A DNA stretch of 64,000 nt from Serratia odorifera (lineage in GTDB: Bacteria > Pseudomonadota > Gammaproteobacteria > Enterobacterales > Enterobacteriaceae), in contig NZ_LR134117.1 of the NCBI RefSeq assembly GCF_900635445.1, positions 4,154,001-4,218,000 on the forward strand, given 5' to 3'. Position numbers and translations under genes: made by a program. Under the pieces are notes generated by a model, which had not been told where the DNA came from, did no database searches, and saw nothing but the letters and a program-made list of their open reading frames with translations. Position 1 is the first letter of the stretch. Every line of letters begins with the position of its first letter. Below are positions 17,471 through 27,180 of this stretch, piece after piece.

Positions 17471-18511
17471 TCAGGCCACCGGCAGCGCTTTCTGTTGTGC
17501 CGCCGACGCCATGCCCAGCTCGATCATTTCCATCACCGCGATTGCCTCACTGGCGGGCACCGGGTTTGCTGCGCTGCCGTTGATGGCGTCGCGAATGGCG
17601 GCATAATAGGCCGGATAGTTGCCCGGCAGGGTCAACAACGGTTTTTCTGCCAGTACACCATCACGTGACAACGTCACCACCCCATCACGCATATCATAGC
17701 CCCAATCGGCCTGCGGCAAGCGTTCGCCGGCCTTCAGCCGATCCTCCTGCGGATCCAGCCCGAATTTGACAAAGCTGCCCTGGGTGCCATGCACGATATA
17801 GCGCGCGCTTTCCGCCGCCGCCAGCACCGTGCCGTGCAGCACCACCCGGCGTTTGGCGTAGTGTAATACCGCGTGGAAATAGTCAACGGATTGCGAACCC
17901 GGACGCAGCTCGGCCATATCGACAAACAGCGAGTCCGGCTTGCCGAACAGCTGCAGGGCCTGGTCGATCAGATGTGGGCCAAGATCGTACCAGATGCCGC
18001 TACCAACGCCACCCTGTTCACGCCAGCGCTGACGCACTTCGGGGCGGTAACGATCGAAATGCGATTCGAAGTACACCACCTCGCCAAGCGCCTGTTCCTG
18101 CAATAATGCTTTAAGCGTCAGAAAATCGCTGTCCCAGCGGCGGTTATGAAACACCGACAGCAGCAAACCGCTTTGCTTGGCCTGCTGGTCGAGCTGCTGC
18201 GCCTGGGACAGCGTCACGGTAAACGGTTTATCTACCACCACGTGCTTGCCAGCGGCCAGCGCCTGTTGCGCCAGCGGGAAGTGGGTATCGTTCGGGGTGG
18301 GAATGACGATCAGATCGAGTGTCGGATCGTTGAACAGCGCCTGCGGATCGCTGACTACTGACAGGGTTGGCCAGTCGGCGTGCACTTTGCCGGCATCACT
18401 GCTTGATACCGCCGCCAGCTCGACGCCGGGCGTGCCGACGATCAGCGGCGCGTGGAACGTTTTGCTGGCATAACCGTAACCGACCAACCCAACACGTAAT
18501 TTTTCAGCCAT
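17471..18511 (-). CDS. ydgJ: YdgJ, Gfo/Idh/MocA family oxidoreductase
   Basis: A 346-residue NAD(P)-dependent oxidoreductase-like protein nearly colinear with E. coli YdgJ. The N-terminal Rossmann domain starts RVGLVGYGYASKTFHAPLI and contains VIPTPNDTHFPLA and VVDKPFTVT, whose Lys-Pro is the catalytic-site motif of the family. The C-terminal domain holds SVFHNRRWDSDF and GSGIWYDLGPHLIDQAL, the latter with the conserved His. Substrate unknown. In E. coli blr and cnu follow and then ydgK; here the following 30 kb are accessory genes, and ydgK appears only at 48806. Confidence 0.92.
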   Translation of the reverse strand: MAEKLRVGLVGYGYASKTFHAPLIVGTPGVELAAVSSSDAGKVHADWPTLSVVSDPQALFNDPTLDLIVIPTPNDTHFPLAQQALAAGKHVVVDKPFTVTLSQAQQLDQQAKQSGLLLSVFHNRRWDSDFLTLKALLQEQALGEVVYFESHFDRYRPEVRQRWREQGGVGSGIWYDLGPHLIDQALQLFGKPDSLFVDMAELRPGSQSVDYFHAVLHYAKRRVVLHGTVLAAAESARYIVHGTQGSFVKFGLDPQEDRLKAGERLPQADWGYDMRDGVVTLSRDGVLAEKPLLTLPGNYPAYYAAIRDAINGSAANPVPASEAIAVMEMIELGMASAAQQKALPVA

Positions 18512-18601
18512 GGTGTTTCCTCTGACAAGGCTTATCTAGACCTCTCCGATTTGACACCATGACGCCGGCCGCGACAAGAAGTAAATTAAATGTTAACACC
18601 A

Positions 18602-19531
18602 CTAGCGAGACGATGCCGCTTCCTGCAATGGCCACGGCTGCTCACGCAGACTCTTCGCCGGGTAGTTTATTTCCAGGCTGCGGCGGCGAAAATCGCTGGG
18701 GCTGACCCCCACGCGTTTGCGAAATACCCGGGAAAAATACAGCTGGTCGTCATAACCGACCACCCGACCAATAGTGGCGATAGATTCCTGGGTAGTCTGT
18801 AGCAGCAGCTTGGCACGGATCACCCGCTGGTCCTCACGCCAGCGCAAAATGTTGATCCCTACCTGTTCGCGGAACAGGTGGGCCAGCCGCGATGGCGACA
18901 GGCAGACGTGGCGCGCCACTTCATCAATGCGCAGTTCTCCAGCCAGGTTGCCGGTGATGTACTGACAGGCTTCAATTACCCGCGGATCCATGATTTTCTG
19001 CGGACTGAGCGGATCTTCCTCCATCGCCCGCAGCAGCAGGCGCTCCAGCAGATTCATCCCCATTTCTTCCGCAAAGCGTCGACCGGAACGCTGGGTTTGT
19101 TCAATGTTGGCAAATAACCGATCAAACTCCAGCAGCAGGTTGTTGTTCGGCAGCGACAGGCGTCCAACCTCATGGGTTTTGCTGTGCCACTCCAGCCAGT
19201 CGGCCCAATAGGCTCGCGGACGAAAGTAGACCCAGCGGTGATACCAGCAATCGCTTTCCGGCGAGCGGCCGTAATAGTGCGCCGCCTTGGGCGGAAACAG
19301 CAGCAGATCGCCGGGGTTGCAGTAGAAGGTGTCTTCACCGTCAAACACCTTGCCCTGGCCTTTGATGGTGAGATTGAGAATGTAGCCCTTCATGCCGCCA
19401 GGGCGATCGATAAAGAAATCCAGCGGCCCGTCCGCCATGATCGGCGTCAGCCCGGCAACCAGGTAGGCATTAAAGGTGTAACCCGGCAACAGCGGGTTCG
19501 GTTGGGGTTCCTGAACCATGCGATGATACAT
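18602..19531 (-). CDS. araC: AraC, arabinose operon regulator
   Basis: A 309-residue regulator with the AraC-specific N-terminal arabinose-binding cupin (NPLLPGYTFNAYLVAGLTPI, FFIDRPGGMKGYILNLTI, GDLLLFPPKAAHYYGR) and a C-terminal double helix-turn-helix (IDEVARHVCLSPSRLAHLFREQ, IATIGRVVGYDDQLYFSRVF). E. coli AraC is 292 residues; here there are extra residues at both ends. With arabinose it should activate araBA and araFGH, and without it repress. It lies directly downstream of araH on the same strand rather than next to araB as in E. coli. Confidence 0.95.
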   Translation of the reverse strand: MYHRMVQEPQPNPLLPGYTFNAYLVAGLTPIMADGPLDFFIDRPGGMKGYILNLTIKGQGKVFDGEDTFYCNPGDLLLFPPKAAHYYGRSPESDCWYHRWVYFRPRAYWADWLEWHSKTHEVGRLSLPNNNLLLEFDRLFANIEQTQRSGRRFAEEMGMNLLERLLLRAMEEDPLSPQKIMDPRVIEACQYITGNLAGELRIDEVARHVCLSPSRLAHLFREQVGINILRWREDQRVIRAKLLLQTTQESIATIGRVVGYDDQLYFSRVFRKRVGVSPSDFRRRSLEINYPAKSLREQPWPLQEAASSR

Positions 19532-19606
19532 CTAGCCTCCAAAATTCGCGTCCACCCCGCCCGCGTTGCGCCGACGACGCCACTGCGAGGTACCTGTGTT
19601 TAGTTT

Positions 19607-19637
19607 ACCGGCCCGCCAGATAACTGCGCGGGCCGGT
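19607..19637 (-). terminator. Hairpin between araH and araC
   Basis: ACCGGCCCGC and GCGGGCCGGT form a perfect 10-bp stem with an 11-nt loop, 32 bp past the araH stop. No T run follows on the minus strand, so termination may be partial. Confidence 0.5.
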
Positions 19638-19668
19638 GGCAGAACTGTGATGCCGGCGAACTTTTCCC

Positions 19669-20655
19669 CTAGGCCGTACGTTTCGCCTTCTGTTTGTAAC
19701 GGTCGAAAATCACCGCTGCCAGCAGGATCAACCCGCGTACCACGTACTGCGAGAACGGCGAGATGTTCAACAGGTTCATCGCGTTTTCCACCGTGCCGAG
19801 GATCAGAATGCCGGCGATCACGTAGGAAATCTTGCCGATCCCGCCCTTCAGCGACACGCCGCCCAATACGCAGGCGGAAATCACGATCAGTTCATAGCCG
19901 ATGGAGGTCATCGGCTGACCGCTGGTCATACGCGAAGCTAAAATGATGCCTGCCGCCGCCGAGACCAGGCCGGACAACACGAAGATGATGATTTTGGTAC
20001 GTACTACCGGTACCCCGGCCAGACGCGCCGCCTCTTCGTTGCCGCCAATCGCCAGCGTATTGCGGCCAAAGGTGGTTTTGTTCAGCAAAAAACCGAACAG
20101 TGCCAGACAGCCGATGGTGATCCAGATCGGCGCAGGCAGCCCCCACCAGTTGGCATAGCCGAGGGCGAAGAAGCGCTCATCCTCGATGCCCACCGCTTTA
20201 CCGTCGGAAATGATATACGCCAACCCACGGAAGATTTGCATGGTCGCAAGCGTGGTGATCAGCGCGTTGATCTTCAGGCGAGCAATGACAAAGCCGTTGA
20301 TCAGCCCCGAAGCCATGCCCAGCAGCAGACCGGCGCCGACGCCAATCCACAGGCTTTCAGTCATGTTGATCACCACCGCGGTGGTGACCCCGGCACAGGC
20401 GATCACCGACGCCACCGACAGATCGAAGTCACCGGACGCCAGACAGAACAGCATGCCGCAGGCCACCATGCCGGACATGGAAATTGCCAGCCCCAACCCT
20501 TTCATATTGATGAACGAGCCGAAGTTGGGCACAAATACCATGCAGGCGATAAACAGCACCGCAAACACCACCAGCATGCCGTAGCTGTCCCAGATACGCG
20601 TCAACCCCTGGCCGCCGCGGCTTTTTACAGAATTATTGGTTGTCATGGTCGACAT
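19669..20655 (-). CDS. araH: AraH, L-arabinose ABC transporter permease
   Basis: A 328-residue inner-membrane permease nearly identical in pattern to E. coli AraH (RIWDSYGMLVVFAVLFIACMVFVPNF, INMKGLGLAISMSGMVACGMLFCLASGDFDLSVASV, GGNEEAARLAGVPV). It has about nine to ten membrane segments and works as a homodimer with AraG and the binding protein AraF. ATG 20655 has AAGGAG six bases upstream; the frame extends to a GTG at 20670 that lacks such a site. Last gene of araFGH, 17 bp after araG. Confidence 0.95.
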   Translation of the reverse strand: MSTMTTNNSVKSRGGQGLTRIWDSYGMLVVFAVLFIACMVFVPNFGSFINMKGLGLAISMSGMVACGMLFCLASGDFDLSVASVIACAGVTTAVVINMTESLWIGVGAGLLLGMASGLINGFVIARLKINALITTLATMQIFRGLAYIISDGKAVGIEDERFFALGYANWWGLPAPIWITIGCLALFGFLLNKTTFGRNTLAIGGNEEAARLAGVPVVRTKIIIFVLSGLVSAAAGIILASRMTSGQPMTSIGYELIVISACVLGGVSLKGGIGKISYVIAGILILGTVENAMNLLNISPFSQYVVRGLILLAAVIFDRYKQKAKRTA

Positions 20656-20672
20656 CTCTTTCTCCTTCACAG

Positions 20673-22209
20673 TCAGGCCACCGCGCTGGCGGCGTCAGGG
20701 GCAATTTCGGGGGTGCGTAACATTGCCAGGCTGAGGGCCTTTTCCTCGCTGGCCTGGTCATGCAGCAACTCACCGGAGATGGCGCCTTCGCGCATCACGA
20801 TGATCCGGTCAGCCAGCCCGAGCACTTCAGGCAGATCGCTGGAGGCAAACAGCACCGCAATGCCCTGCTGCGCCAACTGGTAAATGACGTTGTAGATTTC
20901 ATGTTTGGCGCCAACGTCAATGCCGCGCGTTGGCTCGTCGAGCATGATCACTTTCATCTCTTCCGACAGCCAACGCCCGAGGATCGCCTTCTGCTGATTA
21001 CCGCCGGACAGGTTCATAATCAGCTGCTCGGCGCTCGGGGTTTTGATATTGAGCGCGCGGATGTGGTGCGCCGCATTGCTGGTTTCCCAGGCGTTGTTGA
21101 TCAGGCAACCGGCCTTGATGCTTTTACGCCGCGCGCTGATGTTGATGTTGTCGCGCACCGAATGCACCGGGATAATGCCATCGGCCTTACGATCCTCCGG
21201 GCACAGCATGATGCCGGCGCGAATGGCGTCGATGGGCGAACCTATGCGGATTTTCTCGCCGTCGAGCGACAGCTGACCGCCGGCGATGCGCGTGGCGCCG
21301 AATATCCCCTTCATCAATTCGCTGCGCCCAGCCCCCCACCAGGCCAAACAGGCCGACGATCTCCCCGGCACGTACGCTGAGGCTGATCGGCGTTTTCACG
21401 CCGCTGGCCTGCAGGTTGTCCAGTTGCAGGCGTACCGCGCCATGCTCACGCGGCTGATAACCATAAACATCGCCCAGATCGCGCCCGACCATCGCCTGCA
21501 CCAGCTGTTCGTTATTCACCTGACTCATGTCGTCGAAGGTGCGCACGTAGCGCCCATCCTTGAACACCGTGATGGCGTCGCTCAGGGCAAAGATTTCCTC
21601 CATACGGTGCGATACGTACAGAATCACCCGGCCCTCGGCACGCAGTTCACGGATCACGCGGAACAGTTGCTCAATCTCGCGCGCCGACAGCGAACTGGTC
21701 GGCTCGTCAAAGGCAATCACTTTGGCATTGCGCGCCAGCGCCTTGGCGATTTCCACCATCTGCCACTGGCCGATTGACAGGTACTTCAGCGGCGTATCCG
21801 GATCGATGTCCAACCCGAGATGCTCAAGCTGCAAACGGGCTTCATAACGCAACAGCTTGCGATCGACCAACCCGCGTTTGGTCGGCAACTGGCCCAGATA
21901 GATGTTCTCCGCAACCGTCATTTCCGGCACCAGGTGCAGCTCCTGGTAAATGATCGCCACGCCGGCGTCCAGCGCGTCGGTGGTGGCATTAAAGCGCACC
22001 GGCTGGCCCTTGAGATGGATTTCGCCCTTGGTCGGCGCATAGTTGCCGCTGAGGATCTTCAGCAGCGTCGATTTGCCGGCGCCGTTTTCCCCCATTAGCG
22101 CGTGGATCTGCCCGGCCTGGCAGCTGAAACTGATATCGTCCAGCGCCTTGACCCCCGGAAAGGTTTTTCCGATGCCCTTGAAAGCCAGATACGGCGTGGT
22201 GGCTGTCAT
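20673..22209 (-). CDS. araG: AraG, L-arabinose ABC transporter ATPase, one frameshift
   Basis: The ATP-binding subunit of the arabinose importer, with two tandem ABC domains. Seen in the first are MGENGAGKSTLLKIL (Walker A), LSIGQWQMVEIAKAL (signature) and VIAFDEPTSSL (Walker B); in the second LSGGNQQKAILGRWL and VIMLDEPTRGID. The frame starting at ATG 22209 is lost in a run of six C at 21332-21337; removing one base changes GLVGGWAQ to GLVGAGRSELMKGIF and continues to the stop at 20673, about 511 residues. Both halves are intact, so the extra base is most likely a sequence error. Confidence 0.9.
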
Positions 22210-22313
22210 AGTGCTTTCCTCATGCTTGTCTGAAAACGCCGCTCGCCGGCAAACGCCGTGACAACCGATGGCCGTCACGGCATACGCACTGGGCGAGCGG
22301 GCAATGCAAAGCG

Positions 22314-23297
22314 TTACATCAGGCCTTTTTTCTGCAGTTCGGCTTTGAAGTTGTCACGCGTGATCAGCACCACGTCGGTAACTTCGGTGAATTTCGGTGG
22401 CTCGGCGCCCTTTTCAACCCAGTCATGCAGCATCTGAATGCTCTTGTAGCCATGGATGTCCGGGCTTGGCAGCAGCGAGCCATAGAAGCCGGTGGCCTGC
22501 CCCTTGGACAGTTCGCTCACCGCGTCAACGCCGTTGATGCCGATGCCGATCACGTTCGGTGCTTTAAAGCCCTGACCTTCGGTAGCACGCACGCCGCCCA
22601 GCACGGTATTGTCGTTCATGCCGACAATCAGCCAGTTCTTCACCCCGGGATGCTGCACCAGCATCGAGTTGGCGGCGTCAAACGCACCTGGAATGTCGTT
22701 GGATTTGGTCGGTACCTTATAGATTTGCTTTTCCGGGAAGCCGGCGGCCTTCAGCGCGTCCATCGAACCGCTGGTGCGGCGGCGAGCCGTGTCCAACTCA
22801 TCGGCGGTGATCGCCATTACGCCGGTTTCTTCCACTTTCCAGCCACGCTTGGTCATTTCCTTCCACAGCTCTTGCCCCTGACGCTCGCCGATTTTGGTCG
22901 CCGCCATCATCACCAGCGGCACGCTGTCCATCGGCTTGCCTTTGGCGGTGACGAACTGATCGTCAACCGCAATCACCTTCAGATCGTAACTGCGCGCCTT
23001 GGCGACGATCGCCGAACCAAGTTTCGGATCCGGCGTGCAGATCACAAAGCCTTTGGCGCCGCTGGCCGCCAGGCTGTCGATGGCGTTGAGGGTTTTTTCG
23101 CCGTCCGGCACGGCGATTTTGATCACTTCAAAGCCGAGGTCTTTACCGGCCTTGTCTGCAAACTTCCATTCGGTCTGGAACCAGGGCTCCTCCGGTTGCT
23201 TGACCAGAAAACCCAGCTTCATGGTTTCGGCGATAGCCGATTGTGACATAACCGCTGCCAGGCCAATCGCCGCCAGTGCCTTAGTGAATTTATGCAT
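22314..23297 (-). CDS. araF: AraF, periplasmic L-arabinose-binding protein
   Basis: A 327-residue periplasmic receptor. MHKFTKALAAIGLAAVMSQSAIA is a standard Sec signal peptide with cleavage after SAIA. The mature part matches AraF (ETMKLGFLVKQPEEPWFQTEWKFAD, PDGEKTLNAIDSLAASGAKGFVICTPDPKLGSAIV, WLIVGMNDNTVLGGVRATEGQGF). It captures L-arabinose and delivers it to AraGH. GGAGAG lies just before ATG 23297. It is first in araFGH and divergent from araBA. Confidence 0.95.
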   Translation of the reverse strand: MHKFTKALAAIGLAAVMSQSAIAETMKLGFLVKQPEEPWFQTEWKFADKAGKDLGFEVIKIAVPDGEKTLNAIDSLAASGAKGFVICTPDPKLGSAIVAKARSYDLKVIAVDDQFVTAKGKPMDSVPLVMMAATKIGERQGQELWKEMTKRGWKVEETGVMAITADELDTARRRTSGSMDALKAAGFPEKQIYKVPTKSNDIPGAFDAANSMLVQHPGVKNWLIVGMNDNTVLGGVRATEGQGFKAPNVIGIGINGVDAVSELSKGQATGFYGSLLPSPDIHGYKSIQMLHDWVEKGAEPPKFTEVTDVVLITRDNFKAELQKKGLM

Positions 23298-23785
23298 GAT
23301 GCTCTCCGCTGTGTTGTTCTCCCCGGCGCTGAAATCACCGCGCAGTGAAAACGCTTTCATTAGGGTAGTGATACGGTTATCGATAAAGAAAAACGCTTAT
23401 TGATGCGCCTTCGTTCCTCATCGACTTTCAGACCGGGTTAGTTTTAGCGGGTATTTGTTGCTGAAATGTAGAGCGCTATCACATCCAGAGATTACAGCAG
23501 ATATGTACATATATTTAGCAAATTTAGCCAATCATTAACTTTTGACTGCCATCACAAAATCACTGCAGGAAGCAGGAAAGTGCATACTTCCAGCTAACCG
23601 CTCCTCACTGCCCCATGACACACGCTCCTATGGTTATAGCCATCTTTCACGATGCAGATGCGTTGACGGCGCGTGCGCGCCCGTCAGTAGCCGAGGCTGC
23701 CCCCGGTAACCGACCCCGTTCGGCGCCTGCACCCTGAAACCTATCGGGTATCCGCCACAACAGATTAATAATGAGGGTCAACATC
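23298..23785. promoter_or_regulatory. araFGH / araBA divergent control region
   Basis: A 488-bp intergenic region with no convincing gene. It should contain AraC and CRP sites for both operons. Candidate pieces are TCACA at 23480-23484 (CRP half-site), TAGC-containing stretches around 23445 and 23517-23528 (TAGCAAATTTAGCC), and TTTTGTGAT-type sequence on the minus strand near 23550. An imperfect GC-rich hairpin (GACGGCGCG/CGCGCCCGTC, 23664-23686) lies upstream of araB. I cannot define exact AraC half-sites by eye. Confidence 0.5.
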
Positions 23786-25465
23786 ATGACGGCAGGCGCA
23801 ATCGCCCTGGGATTGGACTTCGGCAGCGACTCGGTGAGGGTGCTGGCGGTGGAGTGCCATAACGGCAATGAGCTGGACACCGAGGTGGTTTATTACCCCC
23901 GCTGGCAACGCGGCGAATATTGTCATGCGGCTGAAAACCAGTTCCGCCACCACCCACTCGACTATATCGAGGCGATGGAGCAGGCAATCGTGGCGGTGGT
24001 GCAGCGCATGAGCGAGCAGCAGCGCCAGCAGGTGATTGGCATCGGCGTGGATTCCACCGGTTCAACGCCGGCGCCGATTGATGAGAACGGCGATGTGCTG
24101 GCGTTGCGACCAGAATTCGCCAATAACCCGAATGCCATGTTCGTGTTATGGAAAGATCACACTGCGATTGAAGAAGCCGAAGAGATCAATCGGCTGTGCC
24201 ATAGCGGCAACGCGGCCGATTATTCACGTTATATCGGCGGTGTTTATTCCTCCGAGTGGTTTTGGGCCAAAATTCTGCACGTATCGCGCGCCGACGATGC
24301 GGTACGCCACGCCGCCGCTTCCTGGGTTGAACTGTGCGACTGGGTGCCGGCATTGCTGTCGGGAACCACTGCGCCGGCGCGGTTAAAACGCGGGCGCTGC
24401 AGCGTCGGCCATAAAACGCTCTGGCACCCGGACTGGGGTGGTCTGCCGCCAAAAGAGTTCTTTGCCGCGCTCGATCCGCTGCTGGTGGAAGACTTGCCCT
24501 ATCCCCTGTTCGAACAGTCTTATACCGCCGATCTGCCGGTCGGCACGCTGACCGCCGAATGGGCGCAGCGCCTGGGCCTGCCGCAGCACGTGGTGCTGTC
24601 CGGCGGCGCGTTCGACTGCCATATGGGTGCGGTCGGCGCCGGCGCCCAGCCGTATACCCTGGTCAAGGTGATCGGCACCTCCACCTGCGACATTCTGATT
24701 GCCGATCGTGAACGGGTCGGCGATCGCGCCATTGCCGGTATCTGCGGTCAGGTTGACGGTAGCGTTATGCCGGGGCTGATCGGCATGGAGGCAGGCCAGT
24801 CGGCGTTCGGTGACATGTACGCCTGGTTCAGCCGCCTGCTGAGCTGGCCACTGCGCGAAGCAGCAACGCGCCAGCCGGAGCTGGAACCACAGCTCAAACA
24901 GATTGAAAACCAGCTGCTGGCGTCGCTTACCGACGCCTGGGCCGCTAATCCTTCGCTCGATCACCTGCCGGTGGTACTGGACTGGTTCAACGGTCGCCGT
25001 ACGCCATATGCCAATCAGCGCCTCAAGGGGGTGATTACCGATCTCAATCTCGGCACCGATGCACCGACGCTGTTCGGCGGTTTTATCGCCGCCACCGGCT
25101 TTGGCGCGCGCGCCATTATGGAATGCTTTGAACAGCAGGATATCCCGGTTGAGAATGTGCTGGCATTGGGCGGCATTGCCCGTAAATCACCGACCATCAT
25201 GCAGGTTTGCGCCGACGTGATGAATCGCCCGCTGCAGATCGTCGCCTCCGATCAGTGCTGTGCGCTCGGCGCGGCGATCTTCGCCGCCGTCGCTGCCGGA
25301 CAGTTCGCCGATGTCCCTGCCGCACAACGGCACATGGCCTGTGGGCTGGAGCGCACGCTGCAACCGGATCCGCTGCGAGTCGCACGCTTCCAGCAGCTCT
25401 ACCAGCGTTATCAGCAGTGGTGCGACGCCGCCGAGCCGCGCTACGCCGCTGAACGTCATGCATAA
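23786..25465 (+). CDS. araB: L-ribulokinase
   Basis: A 559-residue FGGY-family kinase that phosphorylates L-ribulose to L-ribulose 5-phosphate. It follows E. coli AraB closely: IALGLDFGSDSVRVLAVEC, PRWQRGEYCHAAENQFRHHP, GIGVDSTGSTPAPID, VIGTSTCDILIADRE, LDWFNGRRTPYANQRLKGVITDLNL, and LGGIARKSPTIMQVCADVMNRP near the C-terminus. ATG 23786 is preferred over the ATG at 23771: GAGG lies 9 nt upstream and the protein then starts MTAGAIALGLDFG. araA follows after 84 bp. Confidence 0.95.
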   Translation: MTAGAIALGLDFGSDSVRVLAVECHNGNELDTEVVYYPRWQRGEYCHAAENQFRHHPLDYIEAMEQAIVAVVQRMSEQQRQQVIGIGVDSTGSTPAPIDENGDVLALRPEFANNPNAMFVLWKDHTAIEEAEEINRLCHSGNAADYSRYIGGVYSSEWFWAKILHVSRADDAVRHAAASWVELCDWVPALLSGTTAPARLKRGRCSVGHKTLWHPDWGGLPPKEFFAALDPLLVEDLPYPLFEQSYTADLPVGTLTAEWAQRLGLPQHVVLSGGAFDCHMGAVGAGAQPYTLVKVIGTSTCDILIADRERVGDRAIAGICGQVDGSVMPGLIGMEAGQSAFGDMYAWFSRLLSWPLREAATRQPELEPQLKQIENQLLASLTDAWAANPSLDHLPVVLDWFNGRRTPYANQRLKGVITDLNLGTDAPTLFGGFIAATGFGARAIMECFEQQDIPVENVLALGGIARKSPTIMQVCADVMNRPLQIVASDQCCALGAAIFAAVAAGQFADVPAAQRHMACGLERTLQPDPLRVARFQQLYQRYQQWCDAAEPRYAAERHA

Positions 25466-25549
25466 GGATCCACAGCCATTGAACTTTCGGGCGCCGCCTG
25501 CGGCAGCGTCCGCTCTCTTATCACCCAGTCAACATGTCAGGAGTTACTG

Positions 25550-27055
25550 ATGGACGCATTCAAACAGCGCGAAGTATGGTTCGTGATCGGCAGCCAGCAT
25601 CTGTATGGCCCGCAAACGCTACAACAGGTCAAAGAACATGCCGAGCAGGTGGTCAACAGCCTGAACCGCGACGCCGGTCTGCCGGTCAAGTTGGTGCTAA
25701 AACCGCTGGTGACCACGCCGGATGAAATCACCACCGTGTGCCGCGATGCCAATTATCAACAGCAGTGCCTCGGCATTCTGACCTGGCTCCATACCTTCTC
25801 GCCGGCAAAAATGTGGATCGCCGGCCTGTCGATCCTCAACAAGCCGTTGCTGCAGTTCCATACCCAGTTCAACGCCGAAGTGCCGTGGGACAGCATGGAT
25901 ATGGACTTTATGAATCTCAACCAGACCGCGCACGGCGGCCGTGAGTTTGGCTTTATCGGTGCACGCATGCGTCAGCAGCACAGCGTGATCACCGGCCATT
26001 GGCAGGACCGCAACGCGCATCAACGCATCGCACAATGGATGCGCGTTGCCGCCGCCCGTCAGGAAAGCCAGCAGCTGAAAGTGGCGCGCTTTGGCGACAA
26101 TATGCGCCAGGTGGCAGTAACCGAAGGCGATAAAGTCGGCGCACAGATCCAGTTCGGCTATGCGGTGAACGCCTACGGCATCGGCGATCTGGTCAGCGTG
26201 ATCAACGAAGTCAGTCGTGGCGACGTCGATACGCTGATTGAAGAATATGAAGCCAGCTATGTGCTGAGCGAAGCGGTAAAAAGCAACGGCGCCAAACGCG
26301 AAAATCTGATCGACGCGGCACGTATCGAGCTGGGTATGAAACGCTTCCTTGAGCAAGGGGATTTTCACGCCTTTACCACCAACTTTGAAGATCTGCATGG
26401 CATGAAGCAACTGCCGGGGCTGGCGGTACAGCGCCTGATGCAGCAAGGCTACGGCTTTGGCGGCGAAGGCGACTGGAAGACCGCCGCCCTGCTGCGCATT
26501 CTGAAAGTGATGGCCGGCGGCCTGGACGGCGGCACCTCGTTTATGGAGGATTACACCTACCACTTCCAGCCGGGTAACGATCTGGTGGTTGGCTCACACA
26601 TGCTCGAAGTGTGCCCATCCATTGCCAAGGAGCAAAAACCGCTGCTGGACATTCAACCGCTGGGCATCGGCGGCAAGGCGGATCCGGCACGCCTGATCTT
26701 CTCTACCCCGGCCGGCCCGGCGGTCAACGCCAGTCTGATCGATATGGGCGATCGCTTCCGCCTGCTGGTCAACCAGGTGGATACCGTGGAACAGCCGCAT
26801 CCACTGCCGAAATTGCCGGTGGCGCGCGCTATCTGGCAGGCACAGCCGACGCTGGCTACCGCTGCCGAAGCCTGGATTCTAGCCGGCGGCGCGCACCATA
26901 CGGTATTCTCACAGGCGCTGAACGCCGATTATCTGCGTCTGTATGCCGAAATGCACAACATCGAGTTCCTGCTGATCGATAACGACACCACGCTGCCGGC
27001 GTTCAAGAACGAAATCCGCTGGAACGAGGCCTACTATCAGCTGAACCGCCGTTAA
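25550..27055 (+). CDS. araA: L-arabinose isomerase
   Basis: A 501-residue cytoplasmic, metal-dependent isomerase converting L-arabinose to L-ribulose; E. coli AraA is 500 residues. Diagnostic stretches include REVWFVIGSQHLYGPQTLQQVKEH-like sequence at the start, LTWLHTFSPAKMWI, GGEGDWKTAALLRILKVM and GGTSFMEDYTYHF (metal-ligand Glu region), and ILAGGAHHTVFS. CAGGAG precedes the ATG. No araD gene follows: the next gene is a GH1 glycosidase with its own promoter. Confidence 0.96.
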   Translation: MDAFKQREVWFVIGSQHLYGPQTLQQVKEHAEQVVNSLNRDAGLPVKLVLKPLVTTPDEITTVCRDANYQQQCLGILTWLHTFSPAKMWIAGLSILNKPLLQFHTQFNAEVPWDSMDMDFMNLNQTAHGGREFGFIGARMRQQHSVITGHWQDRNAHQRIAQWMRVAAARQESQQLKVARFGDNMRQVAVTEGDKVGAQIQFGYAVNAYGIGDLVSVINEVSRGDVDTLIEEYEASYVLSEAVKSNGAKRENLIDAARIELGMKRFLEQGDFHAFTTNFEDLHGMKQLPGLAVQRLMQQGYGFGGEGDWKTAALLRILKVMAGGLDGGTSFMEDYTYHFQPGNDLVVGSHMLEVCPSIAKEQKPLLDIQPLGIGGKADPARLIFSTPAGPAVNASLIDMGDRFRLLVNQVDTVEQPHPLPKLPVARAIWQAQPTLATAAEAWILAGGAHHTVFSQALNADYLRLYAEMHNIEFLLIDNDTTLPAFKNEIRWNEAYYQLNRR

Positions 27056-27083
27056 TCTCGCTCTCTCTGCCAGCCAACAAAAC

Positions 27084-27138
27084 TGCAACCGGTTTCAGAA
27101 ACCGGTTGCAAAACCATTCCCGTTCCCCCTAGACTAGG
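27084..27138 (+). promoter_or_regulatory. Tandem LacI-type operators over the GH1 gene promoter
   Basis: TGCAACCGGTTTCA (27084-27097) and AGAAACCGGTTGCA (27097-27110) are two abutting near-palindromes, each centred on AACCGGTT, together forming a larger inverted repeat. The first differs at one position from the E. coli AscG operator TGAAACCGGTTTCA. A plausible promoter overlaps the second (TTGCAA at 27106, 18 bp, TAGACT). The inverted repeat could also act as an araA terminator, although only AAAA follows it. No LacI-type gene is adjacent. Confidence 0.6.
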
Positions 27139-27180
27139 CTGATACTGATTCAATCATTCATCTGACAGAGAGAGTTGTTT

